A stretch of DNA of 64,000 nucleotides from Aquimarina latercula DSM 2041 (GCF_000430645.1 NZ_KE387185.1:124001-188000), one strand, 5' to 3'; positions 35,651-45,415 are shown, counted from the stretch's first letter. Made by a program: numbers and translations. The notes: generated from the letters alone by a model not told the origin.

Positions 35651-36352
35651 TTGACCAACTGTTTAAACTGTGAAACAAGTTATAAAGGAAACTTTTGCCC
35701 AGAATGTGGACAAAAAAGTACCGTAGAAAAAATTACCTTTTCTTTTCTGGTTAATGATTTTGTATCTAGATTCATGGATATAGATAAGGGAATGTTATTC
35801 AATCTTCAGTATTTAACTACATCTCCTAAAAAAACAGTTTTTAATTACATTCACGGAAAACGAAAAAATGTTTTTAATCCCGTAAGTTATGCCTTGATTG
35901 CTACCTCTCTGAATTTAGTAATAATTTCTTTATTTGAAATGCATTGGGTAGACACTTCTAAATTTGAAAATTTCGAAGGAGAATTATATTCTAATAGTTA
36001 TGAAGCAGGTAAATTTATTGGGACTTATATAAAATTCTTTTGGTTACTTAATATTGTATTTCTTAGTTTATTTTCCAGGTTGTTTTTCAAAACATTTAGT
36101 TTTTTAGAACACCTTGCTATTAACTGCTTTATAGTAGGGCATGCAACTTTACTTGGTATGCTATCTTATACTATTTTAAGATTTCCTATAGTTTTTGATC
36201 CTATTGTATTCATATATATCATATTGCTTAGTTTTATGATTTTCCAAAAAAAAAGGAGAGAGATTCGAAACAATAGTTGCTTCTATTTTTTCTGTATTTT
36301 TTTCTTATCTACTTTTCTACATTATTCCTTTCATTATAGTATTTATAACTAA
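35651..36352 (+). CDS. DUF3667 zinc-ribbon membrane protein
   Basis: 233 residues from a TTG start (no ATG precedes the first Cys). A treble-clef-like zinc ribbon at the N-terminus (CLNC ... CPEC at residues 4-22) is followed by the DUF3667 region (SFLVNDFVSRFMDIDKGMLF) and about five membrane segments. The family is widespread in Bacteroidota; function unknown. Located between the GH3 and SGNH genes on the same strand, with 39 and 62 bases between. Confidence 0.78.
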   Translation: MTNCLNCETSYKGNFCPECGQKSTVEKITFSFLVNDFVSRFMDIDKGMLFNLQYLTTSPKKTVFNYIHGKRKNVFNPVSYALIATSLNLVIISLFEMHWVDTSKFENFEGELYSNSYEAGKFIGTYIKFFWLLNIVFLSLFSRLFFKTFSFLEHLAINCFIVGHATLLGMLSYTILRFPIVFDPIVFIYIILLSFMIFQKKRREIRNNSCFYFFCIFFLSTFLHYSFHYSIYN

Positions 36353-36414
36353 ATAGATGATTTACAAAATCATAAAATTTAAAAATGCTTAAATTAGGTC
36401 AAAAGTCATACTAC

Positions 36415-37128
36415 ATGAATAAAAATGTATATACAATTCTTCTTATAGTTTTTGTGCTCTTTTTCGGGTGTTCATCAGATGATACCTCTTCCTTAGAAAT
36501 TATTGAAGAAGAAGATCAAACTGAAGAAGTTAAAACATTCTCTTTTTTAGCATTGGGAGACTCTTATACATTTGGCGAGGGAGTTACAGAAGATCAGACA
36601 TGGCCGTTCGAACTAAAGGATGCTTTTGCTACACCTTCTAAAAAAATTGATGATGTGAAAATTTTTGCCACAACTGGGTGGACTACAACCAATCTTATAG
36701 CGGCTATGGAAGAAAGTAGTTTACAAAGTCGTGATTTAGTTTCTCTAATGATTGGCGTAAATAATCAATTCCAAAGAGTAGATTTTACAACCTTCGAATT
36801 AGAGTTTAATGAACTATTAAGTAAAGCAATATCACTTGCCAATAATGACAAAGATCGCGTAATTGTTATTTCTATACCTGATTATGGTGTAACACCTTTT
36901 GGTTCTAATAATAGTGAAATAATTGCATCAGAAATTGATAACTATAATGCTTACATAAAACAAAAGTGTATCGAGCAACAAATTGCGTTTATTGATGTTA
37001 CTCCAATCTCCAGAGAACTCGGAGACTCAGAAGGAGCTTTGGTTGCAGATGATTTACATCCAAGTCCGTTTCAATATAGTTTATGGGTAGAAAAAATAGT
37101 GCCTGTTGTTAAAAAAATACTTGAATAA
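36415..37128 (+). CDS. SGNH/GDSL hydrolase lipoprotein
   Basis: 237 residues from the ATG at 36415, where a lipoprotein signal begins (MNKNVYTILLIVFVLFFGC); an ATG at 36385 would add an unlikely prefix. Catalytic Ser in LGDSYTFG (block I), oxyanion Asn in IGVNNQF (block III) and Asp-His in DDLHPSP (block V) are all present. It is a complete SGNH esterase or lipase-like enzyme, likely outer-membrane anchored; the substrate is unknown. Convergent with dprA, whose stop lies next to its own. Confidence 0.88.
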   Translation: MNKNVYTILLIVFVLFFGCSSDDTSSLEIIEEEDQTEEVKTFSFLALGDSYTFGEGVTEDQTWPFELKDAFATPSKKIDDVKIFATTGWTTTNLIAAMEESSLQSRDLVSLMIGVNNQFQRVDFTTFELEFNELLSKAISLANNDKDRVIVISIPDYGVTPFGSNNSEIIASEIDNYNAYIKQKCIEQQIAFIDVTPISRELGDSEGALVADDLHPSPFQYSLWVEKIVPVVKKILE

Positions 37129-38232
37129 TCATATAATTTCAAACAATTTTCCAGGTAATGGTCGTATTACTCCTTTTAACTCAAGATTGAGCAAAACGGA
37201 AGCCACTTTAAAGGTTGGAATTTTACATTGTAACGCAATCACGTCCAGTAATTCTTTTCCATTTTTGCTAAGAAAATCATAAATCCTTTTTTCATCACCT
37301 TCTAACTCCACAAAAAGTTGTTTTTGTACAATAGGTTGTTCTTTTTCTTTCAATTCCCAATTGAGCATATAAATCAAATCCGCAGCATTAGTTAACATAT
37401 GCGCTCTTTGTGTTTTGATAAGCATATTACAACCTGCACTAAGTGAATCACTTGCTCTTCCTGGTACTGCAAACACATCCCTATTATAAGAATTTGCTAT
37501 TTCTGCTGTTACTAAAGAACCGCCTTTATCTGCACTTTCAATTACTATTGTTGCTTCGCTTAATCCCGCGATAATACGATTACGTCCCAAAAAATTCTTT
37601 CGATCAAAAGTATCTGTACTCCAAAAATCTGTGAAGAAACCACCATTGTCCTCTATTTGTGCCATATATTTTTTATGTGCTTTTGGATATATCTGATTTA
37701 ATCCATGAGCAAGACATCCTATCGTCTGCAATTGATGCCTTACCGCTGCTCTGTGAGCAATGATATCAACACCATAAGCAAAACCCGAGACTATTGTGGG
37801 GTTTAAAGGAACAATCGTTTCAATTAGTTCTTCGCAAAATTTTATTCCATAATTAGTAACTTTTCTAGTGCCAACAATACTAAGTATCCTTCTATTTTTT
37901 AAATCAATATTTCCTTTGCTAAATAAAACCACAGGACCATCTATACAATATTTCAATTTTTCTGGATAATCAACTTCGTCATAAACAGTATAGTTGATAT
38001 CGTTGTCCTCCACAAACTTCAACTCATTCTCTGCGGCATTACGATGCTTTATACTATGTATTTCTTTAATTCTAATAGTTCCAATACCATCGATCTTTAA
38101 CAAATTAGCAGGTTTTTCTTTCAAAACGGCTTCTGCAGAGCCTATTTCTCTAATCAGTTTCTTAATAGAACTATCTCCAAGATTGGGTACTTTCTTTAAG
38201 GTAAGTAAGGCAATTAATTTTTCTTTAGTCAT
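37129..38232 (-). CDS. dprA: DNA-processing protein DprA
   Basis: 367 residues, full length. Rossmann motifs SIVGTRKVTNYG and SGFAYGVDIIAHRAA and a GGSLVTAEIAN segment identify DprA, which loads RecA on incoming single-stranded DNA during transformation. A C-terminal winged-helix segment (about 305-365; LDVIALQCKIPTFKVASVLL) is present. Divergent from the SPOR gene at 38441, with 208 bases between; convergent with the SGNH gene. Confidence 0.95.
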   Translation of the reverse strand: MTKEKLIALLTLKKVPNLGDSSIKKLIREIGSAEAVLKEKPANLLKIDGIGTIRIKEIHSIKHRNAAENELKFVEDNDINYTVYDEVDYPEKLKYCIDGPVVLFSKGNIDLKNRRILSIVGTRKVTNYGIKFCEELIETIVPLNPTIVSGFAYGVDIIAHRAAVRHQLQTIGCLAHGLNQIYPKAHKKYMAQIEDNGGFFTDFWSTDTFDRKNFLGRNRIIAGLSEATIVIESADKGGSLVTAEIANSYNRDVFAVPGRASDSLSAGCNMLIKTQRAHMLTNAADLIYMLNWELKEKEQPIVQKQLFVELEGDEKRIYDFLSKNGKELLDVIALQCKIPTFKVASVLLNLELKGVIRPLPGKLFEII

Positions 38233-38440
38233 AAACTATTATAAGTCAGCACAAGTAACGAAAAAAAACAAAACTGTTAATAAAATCAATGAACCTACTT
38301 AGTATTAAACCCTATTTTTTTTACCTTTGACTAACCAAAATAACCAACTAATTCTTCAAGTTAAGCTAACCAAGATTCGTATAATCTTTAAAATGGTTTA
38401 AACTGAAAATATTGAATAAGATTTTAAGATAGGGGGGACG

Positions 38441-39475
38441 ATGAATCATACAGCGAAATACATAAGTGAATTATTATATAGATACGAATGTGTAATCTTA
38501 CCAGGATTTGGTGCTTTTTTAACAAAGCGACAACCTGCCATGATTCAGGAATCTACCCATGCTTTTTTTCCTCCTCAAAAAATTATTTCTTTTAATAGCC
38601 AGCTACAAAACAATGATGGTCTATTAGCCAATTACATAGCAACTTCAGAAAATATATCCTATACTGATGCTGTTGCTAAGATCCAGCGTTATGTTTTGTC
38701 ACTTAGAAATAAGATGGCCAATGGTAAACGACTTGAATTAGATGGAATAGGTTCTTTTTACACTTCTGTGGAAGACACTTTACAATTTGAACCTTCTCAG
38801 AATACAAATTATTTAACGGAAGCATTCGGCTTAAACTCTTTTATATCTCCTTCAATTCTTAGAGAAGAACAAAAAGTTACTAAAAAAGTAGTAATGCCTC
38901 AGGTAACCAGAGAAACTTACAAAGAGCAGATCGAAGCAATTGAAGAAGTTACACCAATTGCATTCACTCCTGAAAGAAGAAGAGAACGCCCTTATTTAAA
39001 ATATGCCGCTGTTGCTGCAATTGGACTTATCATAGGCTCTTTGGGCTTATACCAAGTTAATACTCAGACCAATTTAGAAAATGGTCGCATGTTAGTAAAA
39101 GCGGAAGAGGAAATTCAAAACAGAATCCAAGAAGCTACTTTCGATATTACAAGTCCCTTACCTGCTATTAATCTTAACATCATTAAAGCGGATGCAGCTT
39201 CTGCTAAGAACCCAGAAAACAAAAATATTGAAGTTGTAAATACTTCTGGAAAATACCATATTGTAGCTGGAGCATTTAGAATAAAAGGAAATGCCAATAA
39301 AAAGGTGCAAAAGCTAAAATCAAAAGGGTTTGATGCGCGATTAATTGGCATTAACAAATATGGATTACATCAAGTTGTCTATAACACTTTTGAGGATAGA
39401 TTAGAGGCCCTTAAAGCGTTACAAAAAATAAAAAAACAACAAGATCGTCGTGCTTGGTTATTAGTTCAAAAATAA
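38441..39475 (+). CDS. Membrane-anchored SPOR-domain protein with N-terminal HU-CCDC81 domains
   Basis: 344 residues. The N-terminal 130 residues (ISELLYRYECVILPGFGAF ... LRNKMANGKRLELDGIGSFY) match the bacterial HU-CCDC81 tandem found with SPOR domains in Bacteroidota. A membrane segment at about 187-205 precedes a linker, and a SPOR domain at about 269-342 (YHIVAGAFRIKGNANKKVQ) ends the protein. SPOR domains bind denuded septal peptidoglycan, so the HU-like domain would face the cytoplasm. The ribosome-binding site includes a run of six G (38432-38437), unusual for this genome. Confidence 0.85.
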   Translation: MNHTAKYISELLYRYECVILPGFGAFLTKRQPAMIQESTHAFFPPQKIISFNSQLQNNDGLLANYIATSENISYTDAVAKIQRYVLSLRNKMANGKRLELDGIGSFYTSVEDTLQFEPSQNTNYLTEAFGLNSFISPSILREEQKVTKKVVMPQVTRETYKEQIEAIEEVTPIAFTPERRRERPYLKYAAVAAIGLIIGSLGLYQVNTQTNLENGRMLVKAEEEIQNRIQEATFDITSPLPAINLNIIKADAASAKNPENKNIEVVNTSGKYHIVAGAFRIKGNANKKVQKLKSKGFDARLIGINKYGLHQVVYNTFEDRLEALKALQKIKKQQDRRAWLLVQK

Positions 39476-39662
39476 TAACAATTGTTTTTTAGTTGATTTT
39501 CACTCTCAACGGTATTGTCTTGTTACTTTCTATACTAAATTTTGAAATCTAGGTAGATTTCTTTTTATTTTTCGCAAAAGCATTGAATATTTATTAATTG
39601 ACCAAAGACAGCTGAATATCAGTTTTCTGTATTAGTATAGTCGTTAGTTAATCTTACCTGAT

Positions 39663-39670
39663 TATCTTTG
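39663..39670 (+). promoter_or_regulatory. Possible -7 promoter element for the thioesterase
   Basis: TATCTTTG matches TAnnTTTG, 19 bases before the ATG. A -33 TTG is not clear. Confidence 0.45.
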
Positions 39671-39689
39671 CCCAAAATTACCAAAATTC

Positions 39690-40199
39690 ATGGAATCCAG
39701 ATATCCTTCAGAATCTAGAACTATATTGACTGATCTTGTTTTACCGGGAGAAACTAATCCTCTTAACAATCTTTTTGGAGGTGAATTATTAGCTCGTATG
39801 GATAGAGCTGCCGGTATTGCTGCAGGAAGACATTCTAGAAGAATTGTAGTAACCGCCTCAGTAAATCATGTAGCATTTAGCAAAGCCATCCCTTTAGGAA
39901 GCGTTGTAACCGTAGAAGCAAAAGTTTCTCGTGCATTTAAATCGTCTATGGAGGTAGTAATAGATGTTTGGATAGAAGACCGCCAAACAGGAGATAAAAC
40001 GAAAGCAAACGAAGCCATATACACCTTTGTTGCCGTTAACGAAAGTGGATCACCAGTTTCTGTTCCTCCGATCAAGCCAGAAACTGAATTGGAACAACAA
40101 CGATACGATGCTGCACTGCGCCGTAAACAACTTAGTTTAGTATTAGCAGGTAAAATGAAACCTAATGATGCTACCGAACTGAAAGCGCTGTTTACTTAG
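39690..40199 (+). CDS. Acyl-CoA thioesterase (hotdog fold, YciA/BFIT-like)
   Basis: 169 residues with one 4HBT hotdog domain (NNLFGGELLARMDRAAGIAA with the active-site Asp; VNHVAFSKAIPLGSVVTVEAKV) and a C-terminal basic helix. Hydrolyses acyl-CoA esters in the cytoplasm; chain preference is unknown. It is monocistronic by layout, convergent with the TauE/SafE gene. Confidence 0.9.
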   Translation: MESRYPSESRTILTDLVLPGETNPLNNLFGGELLARMDRAAGIAAGRHSRRIVVTASVNHVAFSKAIPLGSVVTVEAKVSRAFKSSMEVVIDVWIEDRQTGDKTKANEAIYTFVAVNESGSPVSVPPIKPETELEQQRYDAALRRKQLSLVLAGKMKPNDATELKALFT

Positions 40200-40203
40200 A
40201 TTG

Positions 40204-40977
40204 TTAAAGGAATCCAGCTCCTAATGCAATTGAGATTAGGATTAACATAATAGCCACAACTATCTGAAGAAATTTTAAGGTTACTTTTTTCAATAACTTA
40301 TTCCCTAAAAATGCGCCAGCTATAGCCGATAATGTTGCACAGATAACTAATGGAAGGTTTTCTGTAATACCCGATTCTGATACATTGGTGGCATATACAC
40401 TAAGTCTAGTAAAGTCTACAAAAGTAGAAACCACCACTGCAGTTCCTATAAATGCTTCTTTAGAAAGTCCTGCTTTAATAAGAAAAGCTGTTCTTAGCGC
40501 TCCTTGATTACCGGAAAGCCCTCCAAAAAAACCACTTAAAACCCCTCCTAGAGGAAGTTTCTCTTTGCCAAATTTTAGATTCGAGAAATATGGTATCAAA
40601 TCCATACTCGCGAAAATTATCAATAAAATTGATATAATAAACTTTACCGGATATACCTCAAACTCTTTATCAAATAATGTATACGTAAAAAGTGGTTGTA
40701 TATCAGGAATATGTATCAACAACCAAGCACCTGCAAAAGCAGCTATTACAGCCGGAATTCCAAATCTTAGTAACACCGACTTATTTGCATTTCTTCCTAC
40801 CAGAACTAATTTAAAAACATTATTAAAGAAATGCACAATACCTGTTAACGCTATCGCTATTTCTACAGGAAAAAAAATCATTAATACTGGTGTCAAAATG
40901 GTACCTAGACCGAATCCAGAAAAAAAGGTAAGTATTGAAAGTAAAAAAGCTACAACCGAAATAATAACTATTTCCAT
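40204..40977 (-). CDS. TauE/SafE family sulfite/organosulfonate exporter
   Basis: 257 residues with about eight membrane segments, characteristic of the TauE/SafE (DUF81) family, with the conserved FGLGTILTPVLMIFFPVEIA N-terminal segment and a GGLSGNQGALRTAFL repeat. Proposed to move sulfite or organosulfonates across the inner membrane. It follows the EnvC-like gene by seven bases on the same strand, so it may share its transcript. A substrate cannot be deduced. Confidence 0.88.
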   Translation of the reverse strand: MEIVIISVVAFLLSILTFFSGFGLGTILTPVLMIFFPVEIAIALTGIVHFFNNVFKLVLVGRNANKSVLLRFGIPAVIAAFAGAWLLIHIPDIQPLFTYTLFDKEFEVYPVKFIISILLIIFASMDLIPYFSNLKFGKEKLPLGGVLSGFFGGLSGNQGALRTAFLIKAGLSKEAFIGTAVVVSTFVDFTRLSVYATNVSESGITENLPLVICATLSAIAGAFLGNKLLKKVTLKFLQIVVAIMLILISIALGAGFL

Positions 40978-40984
40978 GTTATCA

Positions 40985-42214
40985 TTACATTTTATAAATC
41001 CAAGATTGTGGATTTAGTTTTTTAGTGTCTTTAAAAATTAAAAATTTCATAATGGCGCGACCAGTGGTTGGGTTTACACGTACTTCTCCTATACTCTGTT
41101 TAGTTAACAATTTCTGACCTTCCTTTACAGAAATATTCTCCAGATTATAATACACTGTGATATAGTTACCGTGTCTTACGTGAACCAATCTACCTGCACC
41201 TTTTAATTTCTGAATTGCCATTACTTCTCCTTCGAAAATCGCTCTAGCTTTTTCTCCAGGTCTTGTTTCTAACTCTACTCCACTGCTATTAATCTGAATA
41301 TTCGGTAACGTTGGATGTGGTTGACGACCATACTTCCTAGTTAATTTACCGGTACCTACTGGCCAAGGAAATTTTCCTTTATTAGAAGTAAAATTATCCG
41401 CCAACTTCTTATCCTCTGGAGTTAATGCAAAAGTTGTAGCCGATCCTTTCTTAGAAGCTTTCTTTCCAGCCTTCTTATTTGCTTTAGCAATAGCTTCGCG
41501 AATTAATTTTTGAATAGCTTTATCCAATGCGCTTGCCTGCTCTTGTTTTTTCTTTATCTCTTTTTTATATGTCCCTTCTTTTTTCCGAATAGACGCCATC
41601 AAGGATTGTTGCTGTTGTTTTTCTTCTTTAAGGCGTTCTTGAGCATCTCGATTTTCTTCAACTAATAACTGCTTATTTTTCTTTCGTTCTAATAAGTCTT
41701 TGTTTAATGTTTGTAATTCTTCGGTACGGCTTTGTATTTGATCCGCCTGCTCTTTACGATGCTCCTTGTACTGCTTCATATATTGCAATCGTTTATAAGC
41801 TTGCGCAAAATCGCTTGAAGACAGTAAAAACATAATCTTACTTTGCTGAGATTTACTTTTATAAGACTTTACAATCATTCTTGCATAATCTTCTTTTAAA
41901 GCTTTCAACTCATCGCGATACGACTCCATTTTCTTCAGGTTATTATTTATCTCTCTGGTCAATAAATTTGCCTGTTGATTGGTAATCTTAATAAGGTTTT
42001 GCCTAGTACTTATCTGAGAACTTAACGTTTCTACCTCATCTAACACGGAACGTTCTTTAAGTTTTGTGTCAGCAAGCAATACCCGCATCTGTTCAATCTG
42101 CTCTTTAAGACGGCGTCTTTGCTCTTCAAGCTGTTGCTGCTTGGTAGTTTGAGAAAAAGAAGGAATACTCATTAAAAGCATCCCGAAGATATATATACAC
42201 TGTTTTAACCTCAT
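40985..42214 (-). CDS. envC: EnvC-like murein hydrolase activator (degenerate M23 domain)
   Basis: 409 residues. A signal peptide (about 1-21, ending PSFSQ) precedes a long coiled coil (about 22-245, Gln/Glu/Lys-rich) and a C-terminal LytM/M23-like domain (about 285-405). The zinc ligands of active M23 peptidases are missing: NSSGVELET replaces HxxxD, and YYNLENI replaces YxHL; the design matches EnvC, which activates amidases rather than cutting peptidoglycan. The start overlaps the stop of the DUF4292 gene by four bases (ATGA). Confidence 0.88.
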   Translation of the reverse strand: MRLKQCIYIFGMLLMSIPSFSQTTKQQQLEEQRRRLKEQIEQMRVLLADTKLKERSVLDEVETLSSQISTRQNLIKITNQQANLLTREINNNLKKMESYRDELKALKEDYARMIVKSYKSKSQQSKIMFLLSSSDFAQAYKRLQYMKQYKEHRKEQADQIQSRTEELQTLNKDLLERKKNKQLLVEENRDAQERLKEEKQQQQSLMASIRKKEGTYKKEIKKKQEQASALDKAIQKLIREAIAKANKKAGKKASKKGSATTFALTPEDKKLADNFTSNKGKFPWPVGTGKLTRKYGRQPHPTLPNIQINSSGVELETRPGEKARAIFEGEVMAIQKLKGAGRLVHVRHGNYITVYYNLENISVKEGQKLLTKQSIGEVRVNPTTGRAIMKFLIFKDTKKLNPQSWIYKM

Positions 42215-42984
42215 TCTATAGTCACTTGCTCGTATCCTGATGGTATTTTAAACGGAAAACTTACCTTAGCATTGTAATCAACATTACGATATTCTATCAT
42301 AATAGAAGTTTTCGCAATACCTTCTGTAGCTAGAACACTGATTTCTTTCGGAAAATCTTGATTTCCTACCTTTTGGTAACTATTATAGTTAATAAGAAGG
42401 TTTCTATTTTCTATTGGTTGTTTCAACTGTTGGGAAAAAATCTTAAAATTATCTGGATTTAAAATAAATAATCGCTCGAATAACGCTAACTCCTTTTTAG
42501 GTTGAAGTCTATATTTTTGATTTTCTACTGAAGAAATATACTTGTCATCTCTTAGGTCAAAAAGCGCTTGACCAATCAATAATTGTTGTACTTTATTAAA
42601 ATCCAAATCAGTCCCTAGCCAATTACTTAACAACACAAAATCACCTTCAAAATAAGTATTATTGATCTTTTCATAATAGCTCACCTTATCAGGTGTAATG
42701 AGAGCTTTTGCCAGAGTTATTCCCAAAAGCTTAGCACTGACCCATATTTTCTTATCTTTTTCAAGACGTATTGTTACATTAGGGCTAAATGATTGTTTCC
42801 CGTCATTATATCTAACTTTTACCTTAGCATTGATTGTAGAAAAGTTAAAAGCTTTATCGTAATGATTAGATATGATTTTTTCGGTTTTCAGTTTTTTGAT
42901 ATTAGATCCTGAAATAGCTTTGGTTCCTTTACAAGACTGAAGTATAACTAACGAAATACATAATAGATAAAATATTCTATTCAT
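42211..42984 (-). CDS. DUF4292 lipoprotein
   Basis: 257 residues with lipoprotein signal (ILQSC near residue 17). The domain resembles LolB/LolA-like beta-sheet proteins: INAKVKVRYNDGKQSFSPNV and WVSAKLLGITLAKALITPDKV are DUF4292 landmarks. Likely an outer-membrane lipoprotein involved in envelope assembly. Its ATGA overlap with the EnvC-like gene and the six-base gap to the TPR gene imply a coupled operon. Confidence 0.82.
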   Translation of the reverse strand: MNRIFYLLCISLVILQSCKGTKAISGSNIKKLKTEKIISNHYDKAFNFSTINAKVKVRYNDGKQSFSPNVTIRLEKDKKIWVSAKLLGITLAKALITPDKVSYYEKINNTYFEGDFVLLSNWLGTDLDFNKVQQLLIGQALFDLRDDKYISSVENQKYRLQPKKELALFERLFILNPDNFKIFSQQLKQPIENRNLLINYNSYQKVGNQDFPKEISVLATEGIAKTSIMIEYRNVDYNAKVSFPFKIPSGYEQVTIE

Positions 42985-42990
42985 TACCTT

Positions 42991-44376
42991 TTATGATTTT
43001 TTTTTAAGTTGAACTGATCGCTCTTTATACTCTAAAGCTTTTGCCTCATTTCCCATTTTCATATATGCTTCTCCTATTTGATCAAGGAAGTCAGATTCCA
43101 TTTTAAAATCATCAATAATATAATCCATACCGATACCTAAAATATCTATAGCTTCTTCATAATTATTTAAATTAATTAGAGAAACTCCACTTACTAAATA
43201 TAGAATTGGCTGCGAAGGATACATTTCTATTGCTAATTCACTTCCTATTTTGGCTTTTTCATACCTCTTTAAATCTAACTGCAACAACAGCATTTTTCTT
43301 AAAATCCCAAAATTACTAGCGTTATCTTTAATTCCTCTCTCATAGTAATTAAGTGCTTGCTCTTTTTTGTCTTTTTCATAAAAATAGTTTCCTATTTCCG
43401 TAAACACTTTACTATTTCCTGAATCATCAGAAAAAACTTTGGTTACTTCAATAAGCTGGGTTTCATATTGCGGGTTTTTGTCCACAAAAATCAAAAAATC
43501 ATTTATTACTTTATACTTAGATTCTTCGTCTATCTTATCACTCGATAAGACAATTTTCATAGAATTAATAGCTTCTTTTGGTAAGTTATCATCCAAATAA
43601 AACTTATATAATGCTAAATGAGCCAACTCTGACTTAGGCTTCTCTTTTAACAACATCTGAGCCGTTCCGTATGCCTTTTCGATTTGATTATCTTGACTGT
43701 ATAGGTAAATTAAATTCAAATAATTCTGCTCTTCCTTTGGATTAGAAGCTATTTTCTCTTGTAATCTTGTGATTTGAGAATTAGGATTACTTATTTTTAA
43801 GGTTATTTTTTTTCTTAATTTATCTCTATATGAATCTAAACCCAATTCTTCTATCAATTCATCTACAACTATTAGAGCATCATCATAACGGGTTTCTAAA
43901 AAATAAAGGTTAGCCAGTTGTTCCTTGTACATACTATCGAAAGTCACCAATTTTTCAACAACCTCTATAGATTCTGTGTACTTTCTTTCTGTAAAATATA
44001 TTTCGAATAATAACTCCAAAACATATCGATCATTAGGTCTTTCTTTAAGAACTTTCTGCAAATTTACTGTTGCTTTATCATATTGTTTTAGTTCCAAGTA
44101 ATTTCTACCTAATTCATAATATAAAACAATTGGTTTTGGATTTGTCGAAATACATCGCTCTAGCGCTATGATTGCTTTATCATAATTTGTGATTGCTCTT
44201 TGCTTCAGTGCTTCAAAAAAACTTTCCCTAAACACATCAGACACGTCTCCAAGATCATCCAAAATCTCTATTTTTTTAAGCGATTCTGGTTCTTGAGCTA
44301 AAACGGCATTAACTCCTCCTCCAAGAAAGATCAAGCAAATTAAAATATGTCTCCAAAGTTTAGGCATATAAGTCAT
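42991..44376 (-). CDS. Exported tetratricopeptide-repeat protein
   Basis: 461 residues with a signal peptide (about 1-28, ending AVLAQ; ATG codons at residues 1 and 4 are both possible starts) and about ten TPR units over residues 50-455 (for example PIVLYYELGRNYLELKQYDK, QALNYYERGIKD and EQNYLNLIYLYSQDN). The role is inferred to be protein-protein interaction in the periplasm. It lies between the nucleotidyltransferase and DUF4292 genes in a six-gene minus-strand run that flavobacteria often keep together. Confidence 0.85.
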   Translation of the reverse strand: MTYMPKLWRHILICLIFLGGGVNAVLAQEPESLKKIEILDDLGDVSDVFRESFFEALKQRAITNYDKAIIALERCISTNPKPIVLYYELGRNYLELKQYDKATVNLQKVLKERPNDRYVLELLFEIYFTERKYTESIEVVEKLVTFDSMYKEQLANLYFLETRYDDALIVVDELIEELGLDSYRDKLRKKITLKISNPNSQITRLQEKIASNPKEEQNYLNLIYLYSQDNQIEKAYGTAQMLLKEKPKSELAHLALYKFYLDDNLPKEAINSMKIVLSSDKIDEESKYKVINDFLIFVDKNPQYETQLIEVTKVFSDDSGNSKVFTEIGNYFYEKDKKEQALNYYERGIKDNASNFGILRKMLLLQLDLKRYEKAKIGSELAIEMYPSQPILYLVSGVSLINLNNYEEAIDILGIGMDYIIDDFKMESDFLDQIGEAYMKMGNEAKALEYKERSVQLKKKS

Positions 44377-44398
44377 TCAAAGTAATATAAATCACATA

Positions 44399-45415
44399 TT
44401 ATTCTAAAGTAGAATAGTCTCCGATACTAATGGTGGTGTATTTTCCATCATAATACACATGATTCCCTATCATAGCATTGTCTAAGGTAGCATTTTTTAC
44501 GATAGTTTGGTTCTGTATTAAACTATTTTTAATAGTACTATCTTCAATACTACAACCGTCTCCAATTGAAACATTAGGTCCAATAGATCCATTTTTAATT
44601 ACAACCCCTTTCCCTATACAACAAGGAGGGACAACAGTAGCATTTTCTAAAACAACATCGTCGCTTATTAGTTTTTCTTCATCTTTTTCCAAAAAACCTA
44701 GCATTCTAGAATTCGTTTCTACCGTAACATTTTTGTTTCCACAATCCATCCATTCTTCTACCTGACCAGGAACAAAAACTTTGCCATCTGCCATCATGCG
44801 CTTAATACCATCATTAATCTGATATTCTCCACCATTGATTATATTGTGATCTAACACATATTGCAATTCATTTTTTAATACCGCAATATCTTTAAAATAA
44901 TAGATTCCTATCACAGCTAAATCAGAAACAAATTCTTTTGGTTTCTCTACCAATTCTACGATCTCTTTATTCTCATTAAGCTTTACTACTCCATAAGCTT
45001 CTGGCTGATCAACTTGCTTAACCCAAATCACAGAATCTGCTTCTTTATCAAGATTAAAATCCGCTCTAATCAATGTATCAGCATACGCTACAACAGCTGG
45101 ACCTGATAAAGAATCTTTAGCACACATAATTGCGTGTCCTGTTCCTAAAGGCTGATCCTGTCTATAAATAGAGGCCTTAGCACCTAATTCTTCTGCTAAT
45201 TCTGTTAAACTCTCTACCACATCATCACCAAAAAACGCAGGATCCCCTAAGACAAATGCTATTTCTTCTATTGGCTCTCCTAAAACCTTAGCTATATCAG
45301 AAACTAATCGATGAACAATTGGTTTTCCTGCTACCGGAATTAAAGGCTTTGGAACTGTTAGTGTATGAGGTCTTAATCGAGAACCTCTTCCTGCCATTGG
45401 AACAATTATTTTCAT
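44399..45415 (-). CDS. Sugar-phosphate nucleotidyltransferase with left-handed beta-helix tail
   Basis: 338 residues. The nucleotide-binding motif MAGRGSRLRPHTLTVPKPLI opens the domain (6-25). Further landmarks are QPLGTGHAI, DTLI and EWMDCGNK. A C-terminal LbH region with hexapeptide-like repeats (CCIGKGVVIKNGSIGPNVSI) covers about 250-335. It activates a hexose-1-phosphate as NDP-sugar; the nucleotide and sugar cannot be decided. It is often called glucose-1-phosphate thymidylyltransferase. It sits beside a flippase gene, fitting cell-surface glycan synthesis. Confidence 0.88.
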   Translation of the reverse strand: MKIIVPMAGRGSRLRPHTLTVPKPLIPVAGKPIVHRLVSDIAKVLGEPIEEIAFVLGDPAFFGDDVVESLTELAEELGAKASIYRQDQPLGTGHAIMCAKDSLSGPAVVAYADTLIRADFNLDKEADSVIWVKQVDQPEAYGVVKLNENKEIVELVEKPKEFVSDLAVIGIYYFKDIAVLKNELQYVLDHNIINGGEYQINDGIKRMMADGKVFVPGQVEEWMDCGNKNVTVETNSRMLGFLEKDEEKLISDDVVLENATVVPPCCIGKGVVIKNGSIGPNVSIGDGCSIEDSTIKNSLIQNQTIVKNATLDNAMIGNHVYYDGKYTTISIGDYSTLE

